NCBI RefSeq assembly: GCF_024713945.1 | Contig: NC_134682.1 | Location: 310,001 to 374,000 of the forward strand | Reading direction: 5' to 3' | DNA: 64,000 nt | Source: Dermatophagoides farinae | Lineage: Eukaryota; Arthropoda; Arachnida; Sarcoptiformes; Pyroglyphidae | Shown: positions 23,550 to 32,381 of the stretch, piece after piece | How positions within the stretch are numbered: the stretch's first letter is position 1 | Layout of the letters: each line of letters begins with the position of its first letter | Program-made: the position numbers and the translations under genes | Notes under the pieces: model-generated | Database searches by the model: none | Told to the model about the DNA's origin: nothing | The model's input: only the letters and a program-made list of their open reading frames with translations

Positions 23550-24923
23550 ATGATTGGTATTAGTGGCAGCATGAAGACTTTTTCCGCAAAGAATATCATC
23601 ATTGGTGATGTTATAAACGAATGTTTCAAGTGTATAAAATATTATCTGTTTCGTTTGGAATATTCCTTACTGGATTATCAACAGCGTCGTATACGATGGA
23701 CTTGTTATCGAACAATCGAACCAAGTATTTGGATAACGACAAATTCAATGATTTTAATCGCCATAATGTTTACTGCGATTCGACGACCAAAATCCATAGC
23801 TGGTTTGCCGTTATCATTTGAAGATTTTGAAGAAATGTTTGATATTCAACGATTAGATATTGCAATCGTACATTTACTTGTTGTTTTTTTGACGTTAGAG
23901 TATCTATGGTTTGAATTGTTCAAAAAAATTTCTTCTTACAATTTTCCGCTGAATGATTTGTTCATCAAATATCGTAATTATGATGACAATCTATTGGAAC
24001 CACGTTTACTTCGTTATTTGACTTTATTTTATCGAATTATTCATTCAATATCGACATTATTTTATCGCTTAACGGCATTGACAATGTTATCTGGTTACGC
24101 ATTATTCATTATTCATGTTGGCTATTTATATTTGGATGGTAAATTGAATACATTCCAATGGCTTTTGTTTCTTCAACTGTGGACAATGTTTCTGGTTCGT
24201 TTAGTATATCTGATGGGACAATTATTTTTGGCAATGAAATTTTTATTGTTTATCGTTGAATTTGGCCGAATTCAATTCATGAAAATGCTTCAAACAACCA
24301 AAATTGTGTTTTGTTGTAATCGAAACAAAATGAATTTCAACAATTCAATAAATCGCAGATTGTTTTGGCAAAGTTTCCATCGACAATATTTGACACTGTA
24401 TTTGGACATATGGAAATTTGATGATACAATAAAAATGATAATGGCAACAGTGGAAATGAATGCAAAATCAGCAATTATTGTTGGCACATTATTCGTTAAT
24501 AGCCAATTGAGTATAAATCTTAATAATACCTTGATCATCCTATACCTAGGATCAGCGTTTTTATATCCTAAAATAATCTATTCACACGTGTCATCTTTAC
24601 CATCTTATAATCGAACTTGTAGCCGATTAATTATGAATTGGAATGCACGAACACATTGGCAACGATTCTGTACACAACAACAACTGCAACGATTACTACA
24701 AGAATCGTCATCATCGTCATGGAAAAAACTGAAACGTTTCAATGCATGGATCACATTGAGAGATGGAATTAAATCCAATCTATTCATACAGACAATGACC
24801 AATAATCATTTTGGATTGAACTGTGGACAAATATTCTTCATCACTAGATATAAATATCTAGAATTACTTCTAATGGATGTTATGCTAATTTTATTGTTTT
24901 ATAAAAAAATTTGCTTAACTTAA
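23550..24923 (+). CDS. Multi-pass membrane protein, divergent gustatory-receptor-like, copy 1
   Basis: 457 residues in one exon. About seven hydrophobic segments: roughly 60-80, 103-122, 170-195, 203-222, 225-240, 305-335 and 437-453. There is no N-terminal signal peptide. The C-terminal FGLNCGQIFFITR stretch before the last helix resembles the last-TM signature region of arthropod gustatory receptors (G..F.ITR), but the usual TYxxxxxQF is not visible. So a chemoreceptor role is an inference. Hand alignment with the downstream copy shows about 53 differences in 457 residues (about 88% identity) and no gaps. Differences cluster at about 305-385, the probable external loop and TM6. It starts 506 bases after TNPO3. 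Confidence 0.75.
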   Translation: MIGISGSMKTFSAKNIIIGDVINECFKCIKYYLFRLEYSLLDYQQRRIRWTCYRTIEPSIWITTNSMILIAIMFTAIRRPKSIAGLPLSFEDFEEMFDIQRLDIAIVHLLVVFLTLEYLWFELFKKISSYNFPLNDLFIKYRNYDDNLLEPRLLRYLTLFYRIIHSISTLFYRLTALTMLSGYALFIIHVGYLYLDGKLNTFQWLLFLQLWTMFLVRLVYLMGQLFLAMKFLLFIVEFGRIQFMKMLQTTKIVFCCNRNKMNFNNSINRRLFWQSFHRQYLTLYLDIWKFDDTIKMIMATVEMNAKSAIIVGTLFVNSQLSINLNNTLIILYLGSAFLYPKIIYSHVSSLPSYNRTCSRLIMNWNARTHWQRFCTQQQLQRLLQESSSSSWKKLKRFNAWITLRDGIKSNLFIQTMTNNHFGLNCGQIFFITRYKYLELLLMDVMLILLFYKKICLT

Positions 24924-25699
24924 ATATTTCTTGTCTAGAAAGAAATAATTAAAGTTCAAAAGCATTACGACCACCTCGACAAGCATAGTGGTTTGACTTA
25001 TGTCTGGCATATAAATTGGTGGTTGTGACAAGACAAGAAAGGAGACAGCAATAATCATTATGATCACATCACTTTTTCTTATGTTTTCTTTAATCAAATC
25101 GTTGTTAATCAATATCAATAAACTAATAAACATTCTGAATTATTCAAACCGACCATTGTTTGTATTATAATTTAACTTTGAAGAATTCTCTTTTGTTTTT
25201 GTATCATTTTTTCCCCAATAATAAATTTATGAATTCATGCAAAACAAAACTTGTCATTTTTTATTTGTTAAAATAAATGAACTTTTTAAATATCATGGCT
25301 TCAATAATTCAAATTTTTTTTTACCAAGACAACGACAACGATTGTTTGATTGTTTTTGTTTGTATTTTGTTTTTTGATATATGGTAAGAATATGATCATT
25401 AACGTAACGTAACTTGTGTATTCAATTATTAATTAGTGTATATAAAACAAACTCGCATAGCAACGATGGTTATAATTGTCAAGAAATAAAATTTTCCATT
25501 TGTCAATTTTTTTAATTTGTTCCCCCAATAATGACATGAATTTTTTCAATTGAAATAGTGATATTTCATCAAGGCAAGAAACAAGAACAGAACTGATCTT
25601 AATGATCGTGATTTGTAAGAAAAAATGACATAAAAAGAACACAATTTGGTTTTAGTTGATGATTTGACATGTTGTGTTATAGAATGAAATAGTACACGA
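24924..25699. other. Spacer between receptor copies
   Basis: No intact gene. Two stretches resemble the upstream flank of copy 1: about 25150-25240 (like 23145-23240), and about 25375-25412 (like 23057-23092). This points to stepwise or imperfect duplication rather than one clean event. The rest is unique AT-rich DNA. Confidence 0.55.
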
Positions 25700-27073
25700 A
25701 TGATTGGTATTAGTGGCAGCATGAAGAATTTTTCAACAGAGAATATCATCATTGGTGATGTTATAAACGAGTTTTTCAAATGTGTAAAATATTATCTGTT
25801 TCGTTTGGAATATTCCTTACTGGATTATCAACAGCGTCGTATACGATGGACATGTTATCGAACAATCAAGCCAAGTATTTGGATAACGACAAATTCAATG
25901 ATTTTAATAGCCATAATGTTTACCATGATTCAACGACCAAAATCCATAGCCGGTTTGCCGTTGTCGTTAGAAGATTTCGAAGAGATGTTTGATATTCAAC
26001 GATTAGATCTGGCAATCATACATTTAGTTGTTGTTTTTTTGACATTAGAATATCTATGGTTTGAATTGTTCAAAAAAATTTCTTCTTACAATTTTCCATC
26101 GAATGATTTGTTCATCAAATATCGTAATTATGATGACAATCTATTGGAACCACGATTACGTCGCTATTTGACTTTATTTTATCGAATTATTGATTCAATA
26201 TCGACATTACTTTATCGTTTAGCGGTATTGACCATGTTATCTGGCTACGCATTATTCATTATTCATGTTGGCTATTTATATTTGGATGGTAAATTGAATA
26301 CATTCCAATGGCTTTTGTTTCTTCAACTGTGGACAATGCTTCTGTTTCGTTTAGTATATCTGATGGGACAATTATTTTTGGCCATGAAATTTTTATTGTT
26401 TATCGTTGAATTTGGCCGAATTCAATTTATAAAAATGCTTCAAACAACCCAAAATGTGTTTTGTTGTAATCGAAACAAAATGAATTTTAACAATTCAATA
26501 AATCGCAGATTGTTTTGGCAAAGTTTCCATCGACAATATTTGACACTGTATTTGGAAACATGGAAATTTGATGATACAATAAAAATGGTGCTGGCAGCAG
26601 TGGAAATGATTGCAAAATCAGCAATTATCGATTGCACTGTATTCGTTAGTAAACAATTGCGTATGAATCTTAATAATACCTTGATCATCCTATGGTTAGG
26701 ATCAGCATTTGTATATATGAAAATTATTTATACACACGTGTCATATGCACCATCTTATAATAAAAAATGTAGCCGATTAATTATGAATTGGAATGCACGA
26801 ACACATTGGCAACGATTCTGCATTCAACAACAACAGAAACCATTACTGCAAGAATCGTCATCATCACCATGGAAAAAATTGAAACGTTTCAATGCATGGA
26901 TCACATTAAGGGATGTGATTAAATCCAATCTATTCATACAGACAATGACCAATAATCTTTTTGGTTTGAATTGTGGACAATTATTCTTCATCACTAGATA
27001 TAAATATCTAGAATTACTTCTAATGGATGTTATGCTAATTTTATTGTTTTATAAAAAAATTTGCTTATATTAA
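25700..27073 (+). CDS. Multi-pass membrane protein, divergent gustatory-receptor-like, copy 2
   Basis: 457 residues, gap-free paralogue of the gene at 23550 and the same topology. Some regions are identical for long runs, for example LMGQLFLAMKFLLFIVEFGR and SYNFP..NDLFIKYRNYDDN. Others differ at nearly every second residue (about 305-385). The open frame is kept with mostly conservative changes, so both copies are probably functional. The upstream 30 bases differ: copy 2 has an insertion between GTTATAGAATG and the ATG. The stop is about 100 bases from the end of the minus-strand cysteine-rich gene, so the two converge. Confidence 0.75.
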   Translation: MIGISGSMKNFSTENIIIGDVINEFFKCVKYYLFRLEYSLLDYQQRRIRWTCYRTIKPSIWITTNSMILIAIMFTMIQRPKSIAGLPLSLEDFEEMFDIQRLDLAIIHLVVVFLTLEYLWFELFKKISSYNFPSNDLFIKYRNYDDNLLEPRLRRYLTLFYRIIDSISTLLYRLAVLTMLSGYALFIIHVGYLYLDGKLNTFQWLLFLQLWTMLLFRLVYLMGQLFLAMKFLLFIVEFGRIQFIKMLQTTQNVFCCNRNKMNFNNSINRRLFWQSFHRQYLTLYLETWKFDDTIKMVLAAVEMIAKSAIIDCTVFVSKQLRMNLNNTLIILWLGSAFVYMKIIYTHVSYAPSYNKKCSRLIMNWNARTHWQRFCIQQQQKPLLQESSSSPWKKLKRFNAWITLRDVIKSNLFIQTMTNNLFGLNCGQLFFITRYKYLELLLMDVMLILLFYKKICLY

Positions 27074-27171
27074 ATATTTCCAGTTTCTCTCTCTCTCTCT
27101 TTTTTTCACAAAATCAAAACAATTTGTATCTGGAATTTTTTTGAAACAGATAATCTCTTCTTTTTTTGGCT

Positions 27172-28245
27172 CTATGATACAGCTCTTTGAAGAAAACTTC
27201 TTGTTGGTTTGCTTGAAGCTTTACTAAATTTATGTCCATAATTTGAATTTTGTTTTGATGCTGATGATACACTACCACTGCTACCACCACCACCACCACC
27301 ACGATTCGATGATAATGATGTCGATGGTTTATTCGAGGAACCACGATTATAGTTTGTTGATGATGATGAGGATGCTGATGATGATTTGCCATGACCAACC
27401 CCCCCACCACCGGAACAAACACGTACAGATGAATTTTTTGAATTTCGACTTGCCTGTTGTGATGCTGCTGCTGATGATGCTGCTGCTGAGGATGATGATG
27501 ATGATGATGGTTGTTGTGATGATGCTCCCGTATACATTACATGACTTGTTACATTTGGACGTGGTGCTAATGCCATTCGTAGATGTGTTGGTTGTGATCC
27601 ACCACCATGTTTTTTTACTTTATTGTATGCTTTGAATTTTTTATAGGCAATCATACAAATCAATACCAGTATTGAAAAAGCAACCGCTGCACCCAATACG
27701 ATCAATACGAGTAGTAACCATCGATTCACATTTGGCAGTGCCATACATTTTTCATATGTGATTCCTAAATCCTGACAATCAAGTGTCATATGACATTGGT
27801 GAGTGTCCAAAAATTTACAAAATTTTCCACCTTTATAGTTCATATCATTTTCACAATGGCGTTTAAAACATACACACATTAATTCCTGACTACAACATTT
27901 CAGAATATCGGCACGACCTTCTTTAACGCCAATAATACTATCACGTTCCTCGAAACATGTTACATTTAACAATGGATAAACAAACTTGTCCGGATTCGGA
28001 TTTTGATATATCAATCGAGAATAAGTTGGAAAAATTGTTTGATTTGTCATATTATGACCATTTTGGATTGTTGTCATACTATCATTCTTGACATTTGTGA
28101 TATTCAATATCGATGATGATGATGGTGATGAACGATTTTGATTTTGATCAATATTAATATCGGCAGCTTTGATCAGAACAACAATCGATGGTAAAAGTTG
28201 TAAAAAAAACATTGTAAACTTCATCATGATCATCCTGGACATCAT
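27172..28245 (-). CDS. Type I membrane protein with 10-Cys ectodomain, paralogue A
   Basis: 357 residues, one exon. A signal peptide covers about residues 1-27 (several Met starts; the hydrophobic LQLLPSIVVLIKA is shared with B). The ectodomain is Asn/Ser-rich with N-glycosylation sequons. Cysteines sit at 97, 117, 118, 124, 126, 131, 143, 151, 157 and 167 (C-x19-CC-x5-C-x-C-x4-C-x11-C-x7-C-x5-C-x9-C). A transmembrane helix spans about 176-200, followed by basic YKKFKAYNKVKKHGG. The cytosolic tail is Ser/Ala/Gly-rich and ends in the conserved KFSK...SFLQRAV. Two more paralogues follow upstream on the same strand. I do not recognise the family: the spacing does not clearly match GDNF-receptor, activin-receptor or EGF domains. 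Confidence 0.82.
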   Translation of the reverse strand: MMSRMIMMKFTMFFLQLLPSIVVLIKAADINIDQNQNRSSPSSSSILNITNVKNDSMTTIQNGHNMTNQTIFPTYSRLIYQNPNPDKFVYPLLNVTCFEERDSIIGVKEGRADILKCCSQELMCVCFKRHCENDMNYKGGKFCKFLDTHQCHMTLDCQDLGITYEKCMALPNVNRWLLLVLIVLGAAVAFSILVLICMIAYKKFKAYNKVKKHGGGSQPTHLRMALAPRPNVTSHVMYTGASSQQPSSSSSSSAAASSAAASQQASRNSKNSSVRVCSGGGGVGHGKSSSASSSSSTNYNRGSSNKPSTSLSSNRGGGGGGSSGSVSSASKQNSNYGHKFSKASSKPTRSFLQRAVS

Positions 28246-28411
28246 AATTCACATTCGAACGAAAACTTTTTATTTCATTAATTCGAAAAAAAATTGCAAT
28301 TTTTATAACCATCAAAAATCATTGTTTCAAACGTTGTTTTCTTTTTGAGATTTCATTCAATTTATATTTTATTGAATTTTGAAATTGAATTTTTTAAATT
28401 CATTCAAAATC

Positions 28412-28428
28412 CCGACAGATGTCAGCAT
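28412..28428 (-). promoter_or_regulatory. CCGACAGATGTCAGCAT element upstream of paralogue A
   Basis: 17-bp block 167 bases before the start of the gene at 28245. The identical 17-mer occurs before paralogues B (29636) and C (30707). Flanking bases (AAAAT before, ATCAACAATAGATTTTTT after) are also shared with C. Confidence 0.6.
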
Positions 28429-28529
28429 TGGGATCAACAATAGATTTTTTTTTTTTTTGAAAATCAAAATTTGATCAAAATACTCTTTCAAAGATTGTTG
28501 ATTACTAATTTTTTATTGTTTGTTTTTTT

Positions 28530-29480
28530 TCATAATACAGCTCTTTGAAGAGAACTTTTGATTGCATCTTTGCTAAATTTTTGCCCATTATTAGGTTGTT
28601 GAGATGATTTTGATGATACAAAATCCGATGTCGATGGTTTACTCACTGATGAACAAGTTGATGGTTTGCTCGATGATGATGATGATGATGATGATGACTT
28701 GCCAGCACCACCAGAACATTCACGTGCATTAGATGAATTTTTTCGACTTTTTCGATTTGATTTTCGTGTTTGATTGACCTGCGATGGTTGCTGTATGGAA
28801 GACACATACATCACTTGACTTGTGACATTCGGACTTGATGCAATTGCCATTTCTAGTTGTGGTTGTGATGTGGTACCACCACCATGTTTTTTCGCTTTAT
28901 TATATGCTTTGTATTTTTTATAGGCAATTATACAAATCAATATTAGAATGGAAAAAGCAATTAGCGAACCAAATACAATCAATATAATAAGCAACAATCG
29001 ATTCACTTCTGGCAGAGCCATACATTTCTTGTAGCTGACGTCCAAATTCACACAATAAGGTCTCGGCTGACATGGATGTGATCGTGTGAATTTACAAAAG
29101 GCTCCATCAATATAAATCGGATCATGTTGACAATGACGATTGATACATTCACATGATAATACTTGTAAACAACAGTCTAGAATATCGGCACGAGCTTGTT
29201 TAATGTACAGAATATCACTGCTTTCATCTCTACACGTCTCATTTATCATTGGATGTTTCCGAAGATTTTGATATTGTGATCGCAATCGATTTGGCGTATT
29301 ATTAATGTGACCATTTTGGATCTCTGTTGACATTGTAGTGTATTCATTTGTCATATTTGACAGTGATGAATGATTTTGATCAATATTGACATCGTCAGCA
29401 GTAGCAGCAGCTTTGATCAGTACAACGATTGGTGGCAAAAGTTGTAATAAAAACTTTATCATGATCATCACGAAAATCAT
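28530..29480 (-). CDS. Type I membrane protein with 10-Cys ectodomain, paralogue B
   Basis: 316 residues, one exon. Signal peptide about 1-25 (FLLQLLPPIVVLIKAA). Ten cysteines at 83, 103, 104, 110, 112, 117, 129, 137, 143 and 153 with exactly the same spacing as paralogue A. TM helix about 162-187, then YKKYKAYNKAKKHGG, nearly identical to A. The cytosolic tail is Ser-rich and ends KFSKDAIKSSLQRAVL. The strong match just inside the membrane and at the extreme C-terminus, against a variable ectodomain and middle tail, suggests the intracellular part contacts a conserved partner. Confidence 0.82.
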   Translation of the reverse strand: MIFVMIMIKFLLQLLPPIVVLIKAAATADDVNIDQNHSSLSNMTNEYTTMSTEIQNGHINNTPNRLRSQYQNLRKHPMINETCRDESSDILYIKQARADILDCCLQVLSCECINRHCQHDPIYIDGAFCKFTRSHPCQPRPYCVNLDVSYKKCMALPEVNRLLLIILIVFGSLIAFSILILICIIAYKKYKAYNKAKKHGGGTTSQPQLEMAIASSPNVTSQVMYVSSIQQPSQVNQTRKSNRKSRKNSSNARECSGGAGKSSSSSSSSSSKPSTCSSVSKPSTSDFVSSKSSQQPNNGQKFSKDAIKSSLQRAVL

Positions 29481-29635
29481 AATTCACATTCAATCGAGAA
29501 TTTTTTTTTTGTTATAGATTTTATTCGAATAAATTTTCAATTTTTATAATTATCGAAAATTATTGTTTCGAGCTTGTTTTTTATTTTGGATTTAATAAAA
29601 TTTTTAAATTTCTTTAACGGAATTCATTTAAAATG

Positions 29636-29652
29636 CCGACAGATGTCAGCAT
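29636..29652 (-). promoter_or_regulatory. CCGACAGATGTCAGCAT element upstream of paralogue B
   Basis: Identical 17-mer 156 bases before the start of the gene at 29480. Flanks are less conserved than in A and C, which makes the core stand out. Confidence 0.6.
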
Positions 29653-29762
29653 CAGAGATTGACATTGAATTTGAATTGATTGAAATTTTATTCTTTCAAT
29701 TGATATGCGTTAATTGCCAAGTTTATTGTTTTTTTTTATCTAAAAAAAAATTTACAATTTAT

Positions 29763-30584
29763 TTATTTTTGAAGAGAACTTTTTGCCGGTTTGATTGAAT
29801 TTTTACTAAATTTTTTTCCATTGTTAGGTTGTTTTTTAGATGATTTTGATGATACACCACTTGACGATGACTGGCCACCACCAGCACCGCCACCACCAGA
29901 ATTTTTCTGCTTTGAACTTTGACTTTTATCGGTCTGTGATGGTTGTTGCTGTACGGAAGACACATATTGACTACTATCGACATTTGAACTTGATGTATTT
30001 GCCGCTTTTTTATGTTGTGGTGGTGGTGGTTGTGATTCATCTTGTTTTTTCAGTTGAATATATTTTTTATAGCCAAATATACCAATCACTATTAGAATTA
30101 AAAAAACGACAATCACACCAAACACAATCAGCATGGTATGCAATAATCGATTATTACTTTCTGGTAGAGCCACACATTTTTCGTGGATAATTTTCATAGG
30201 CAAATGATAACAGTTAGGTTTCGTGTGACATGGATGATTTGGCAACTCCATACAATACTTGCCATTCTTATAGATTGGATCAAATTGACAATGACTTTCA
30301 ATACATAGACATGTTAATAATTGAACACAACATTCTAGAATATCGGCATGAGCTTGTTTATTCGAAAGAGTTTTACTACTTTCCTCTCTACACATCACAT
30401 TTACCAATGGATGTTTCATTTGATCTTGAAATTGCGATTTCGTTCGATTTGGCGCCATAATCGTTTGCGTCGTTGGCGTCATAATCAGAATAACGATTGG
30501 TGGTAAAAATTGTAACAACGATAATGAAAAAAACATAAACTTCGTGATGATGATCATCCTGAAAATCATAAAATTCACATTCAA
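29763..30584 (-). CDS. Type I membrane protein with 10-Cys ectodomain, paralogue C
   Basis: 273 residues, one exon, the most diverged member. Hydrophobic signal about 17-36 (LQFLPPIVILIM). Cysteines at 65, 85, 86, 92, 94, 99, 111, 119, 125 and 137; the last spacer is 11 instead of 9 residues. TM about 148-171. The juxtamembrane KKHGG of A and B is replaced by YIQLKKQDE and Pro-rich sequence, but the end KFSKNSIKPAKSSLQK is kept. Start at M1 (30584) is likely, but M6 or M10 are possible. Confidence 0.8.
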   Translation of the reverse strand: MNVNFMIFRMIIITKFMFFSLSLLQFLPPIVILIMTPTTQTIMAPNRTKSQFQDQMKHPLVNVMCREESSKTLSNKQAHADILECCVQLLTCLCIESHCQFDPIYKNGKYCMELPNHPCHTKPNCYHLPMKIIHEKCVALPESNNRLLHTMLIVFGVIVVFLILIVIGIFGYKKYIQLKKQDESQPPPPQHKKAANTSSSNVDSSQYVSSVQQQPSQTDKSQSSKQKNSGGGGAGGGQSSSSGVSSKSSKKQPNNGKKFSKNSIKPAKSSLQK

Positions 30585-32040
30585 TGGTGAATTTTTTTCA
30601 GATTTTATTCGAAATTTTTATAATTATCAAAAATCATTGTTTTGAACGTTTTTTAACATATATTCAATTTAATTAAAAAATTTTCATCACAAAATTCGTA
30701 CAAAATCCGACAGATGTCAGCATTAGATCAACAATAGATTTTTTTTTCTTTTTAAAAATTGATGATCGATCGTAGATCGATTATTACATTTTCAACAAAC
30801 TGAATCACGAAAAAAAAACGAAAAAGTTGAAAAAATTTGTTTTCCCATTGTTCTCGAATTTGTTTAATTGATTGATTTATTTTTTTGCCCTTGAAAAATT
30901 CCCTGATTTTCAGTTTCGATGCAGTATCGATGTATCGGATTTACAGACGTACACACGCACATGCAGTCAAAATGAAAAGTAGAATTTCGTTCAAACGATG
31001 AAAAGAAATAAAGCAAAAGCAAAGAAAAAAAGGATTGTTTGTATCAACACAAATATAGCTTTAGAAATCAAGTGAAAAGAAAAAGAATTCTAAAAATTAT
31101 CCGATGTAGGCGTGTTGTTTGTAGAATCTATTTGAAAAGAATGCAAAAAAAGCAGAACGCTATTAAATTCCACATAGATATGAATCTTAAGGATGCCATT
31201 TAGTAGGTGGTTGATGTTGTTGTTGATGTATTATTTCCATGATTACCATCATCATCCATCGAATGCTGTTTTTTTGATGATGATGATGATGGTGATCGTT
31301 GCAAATCGAAAAATTGCCAAATAGTTATTGCCTTGGATTTTTTGTTGTTTGTTTCGTATGCATGTGCAACAATTATATATTCATCGAATTATCATCTAAT
31401 AATAATGATGATGATGATCATCATCATCATAATGGTAAACACCACCATCGTCGTCGACATATTATAGTAATGCAATAGTTTTATCGCTTTCGGGTGTGTT
31501 TTTTTTTGTAATTGTTTGGGGGAGGTAAAGATGAACTTTATTTTGAAATTTCAATTTTCAACGAAAAAAAAAATTCGTTTGATATGCGCATGTGTTGCAA
31601 GAACCAAAAAAAAAATGGTAGTGGATTCACACACACCGAAGAACACCTACCTTTATTTTATTTTTTTTTTTATTTGTTGAATCCATGCCAATGTATTGGA
31701 TCATGTTCAGTGCACAATACCACTACCACACAAGAAATAGAAAAACAATTTTCAACAACACCGTTTGGAGCGCAAACAATGCACGGTAATAGAATTCTTG
31801 CCATTCCAATCTTTTTTTGTTTATCCTCTTCCTCATTCAAAATATCAATTACACCAACATACAGAGGTAGCAGCATAGAATCGCAACGATATTTCTTTCA
31901 CATGCCCACACATGAATTTTTTCGATAATAGAAGCATATATTAATGGTATAACGGCATTCGATTCTCCACATTCTCACCCTCTCTTACTCTTTTTTTTGT
32001 CTCTGGTTTTATTTTGCTCATTCGCGCGCGCGGGTTTTTC
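30585..32040. other. Region upstream of paralogue C
   Basis: No convincing gene. It carries the third shared element (30707-30723), an ATCGATC-gta-GATCGAT hairpin near 30764-30781, and a perfect 26-bp (GAT/ATC) palindrome at 31405-31430. The small open frame at 31512 is poly-T-rich and not protein-like. Confidence 0.55.
30707..30723 (-). promoter_or_regulatory. CCGACAGATGTCAGCAT element upstream of paralogue C
   Basis: Identical 17-mer 123 bases before the start of the gene at 30584. It is followed, as in A, by a near-identical ATCAACAATAGA then poly-T. Confidence 0.6.
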
Positions 32041-32381
32041 TTTCAGTCTTCATCATCATCATCATTCGCATCTTTTGATTCGTTAATATTCGTCGTTTGA
32101 TTTTGAAATTATTTTTTTTTTGTTTCTTTTCTTTCTTTGGTTGGTTTGTATGTTCCAGTTTTTTGTTTTACTTTGAGTTAATCGAGCAAAATTTGGCGCG
32201 TTATTCATAAATATATTTTTGTGTTTGTTTTTTTTTAACTAAAGTGTTAATTCAACAACAACAAATACAAACAAATCAAGACAATCTTTCCGGTTCTTGT
32301 GTTCAGATTGCTTTATTTTGTGATCCAATGCAGTTCGATTAAATAGAAATGATTTTATTGATCCAAACATCAATAATAAAG
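32041..32381 (+). promoter_or_regulatory. Candidate promoter and noncoding first exon, possibly of TEAD/scalloped
   Basis: A GC-rich GCGCGCGCGGG block (about 32027-32037) lies just before TTTCAGTCTTC, an arthropod-like TCAGT initiator. About 340 bases later AATAATAAAG is followed by GTGAGC, a good donor. The stretch between is AT-rich with no long frame. Nearest plus-strand coding exon downstream is TEAD at 49529. Inference from position and motifs only. Confidence 0.3.

Noticed and set aside
24915-25133. Minus-strand hydrophobic frame after receptor copy 1, possibly a third receptor fragment
   Set aside because: No residue-level similarity to either receptor copy could be seen.
31670-31876. 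Minus-strand frame containing HDPIHWHGF, like a copper-oxidase motif
   Set aside because: Only this short match; no other copper-binding motif, no splice-compatible neighbours, and poly-A/T composition around it.
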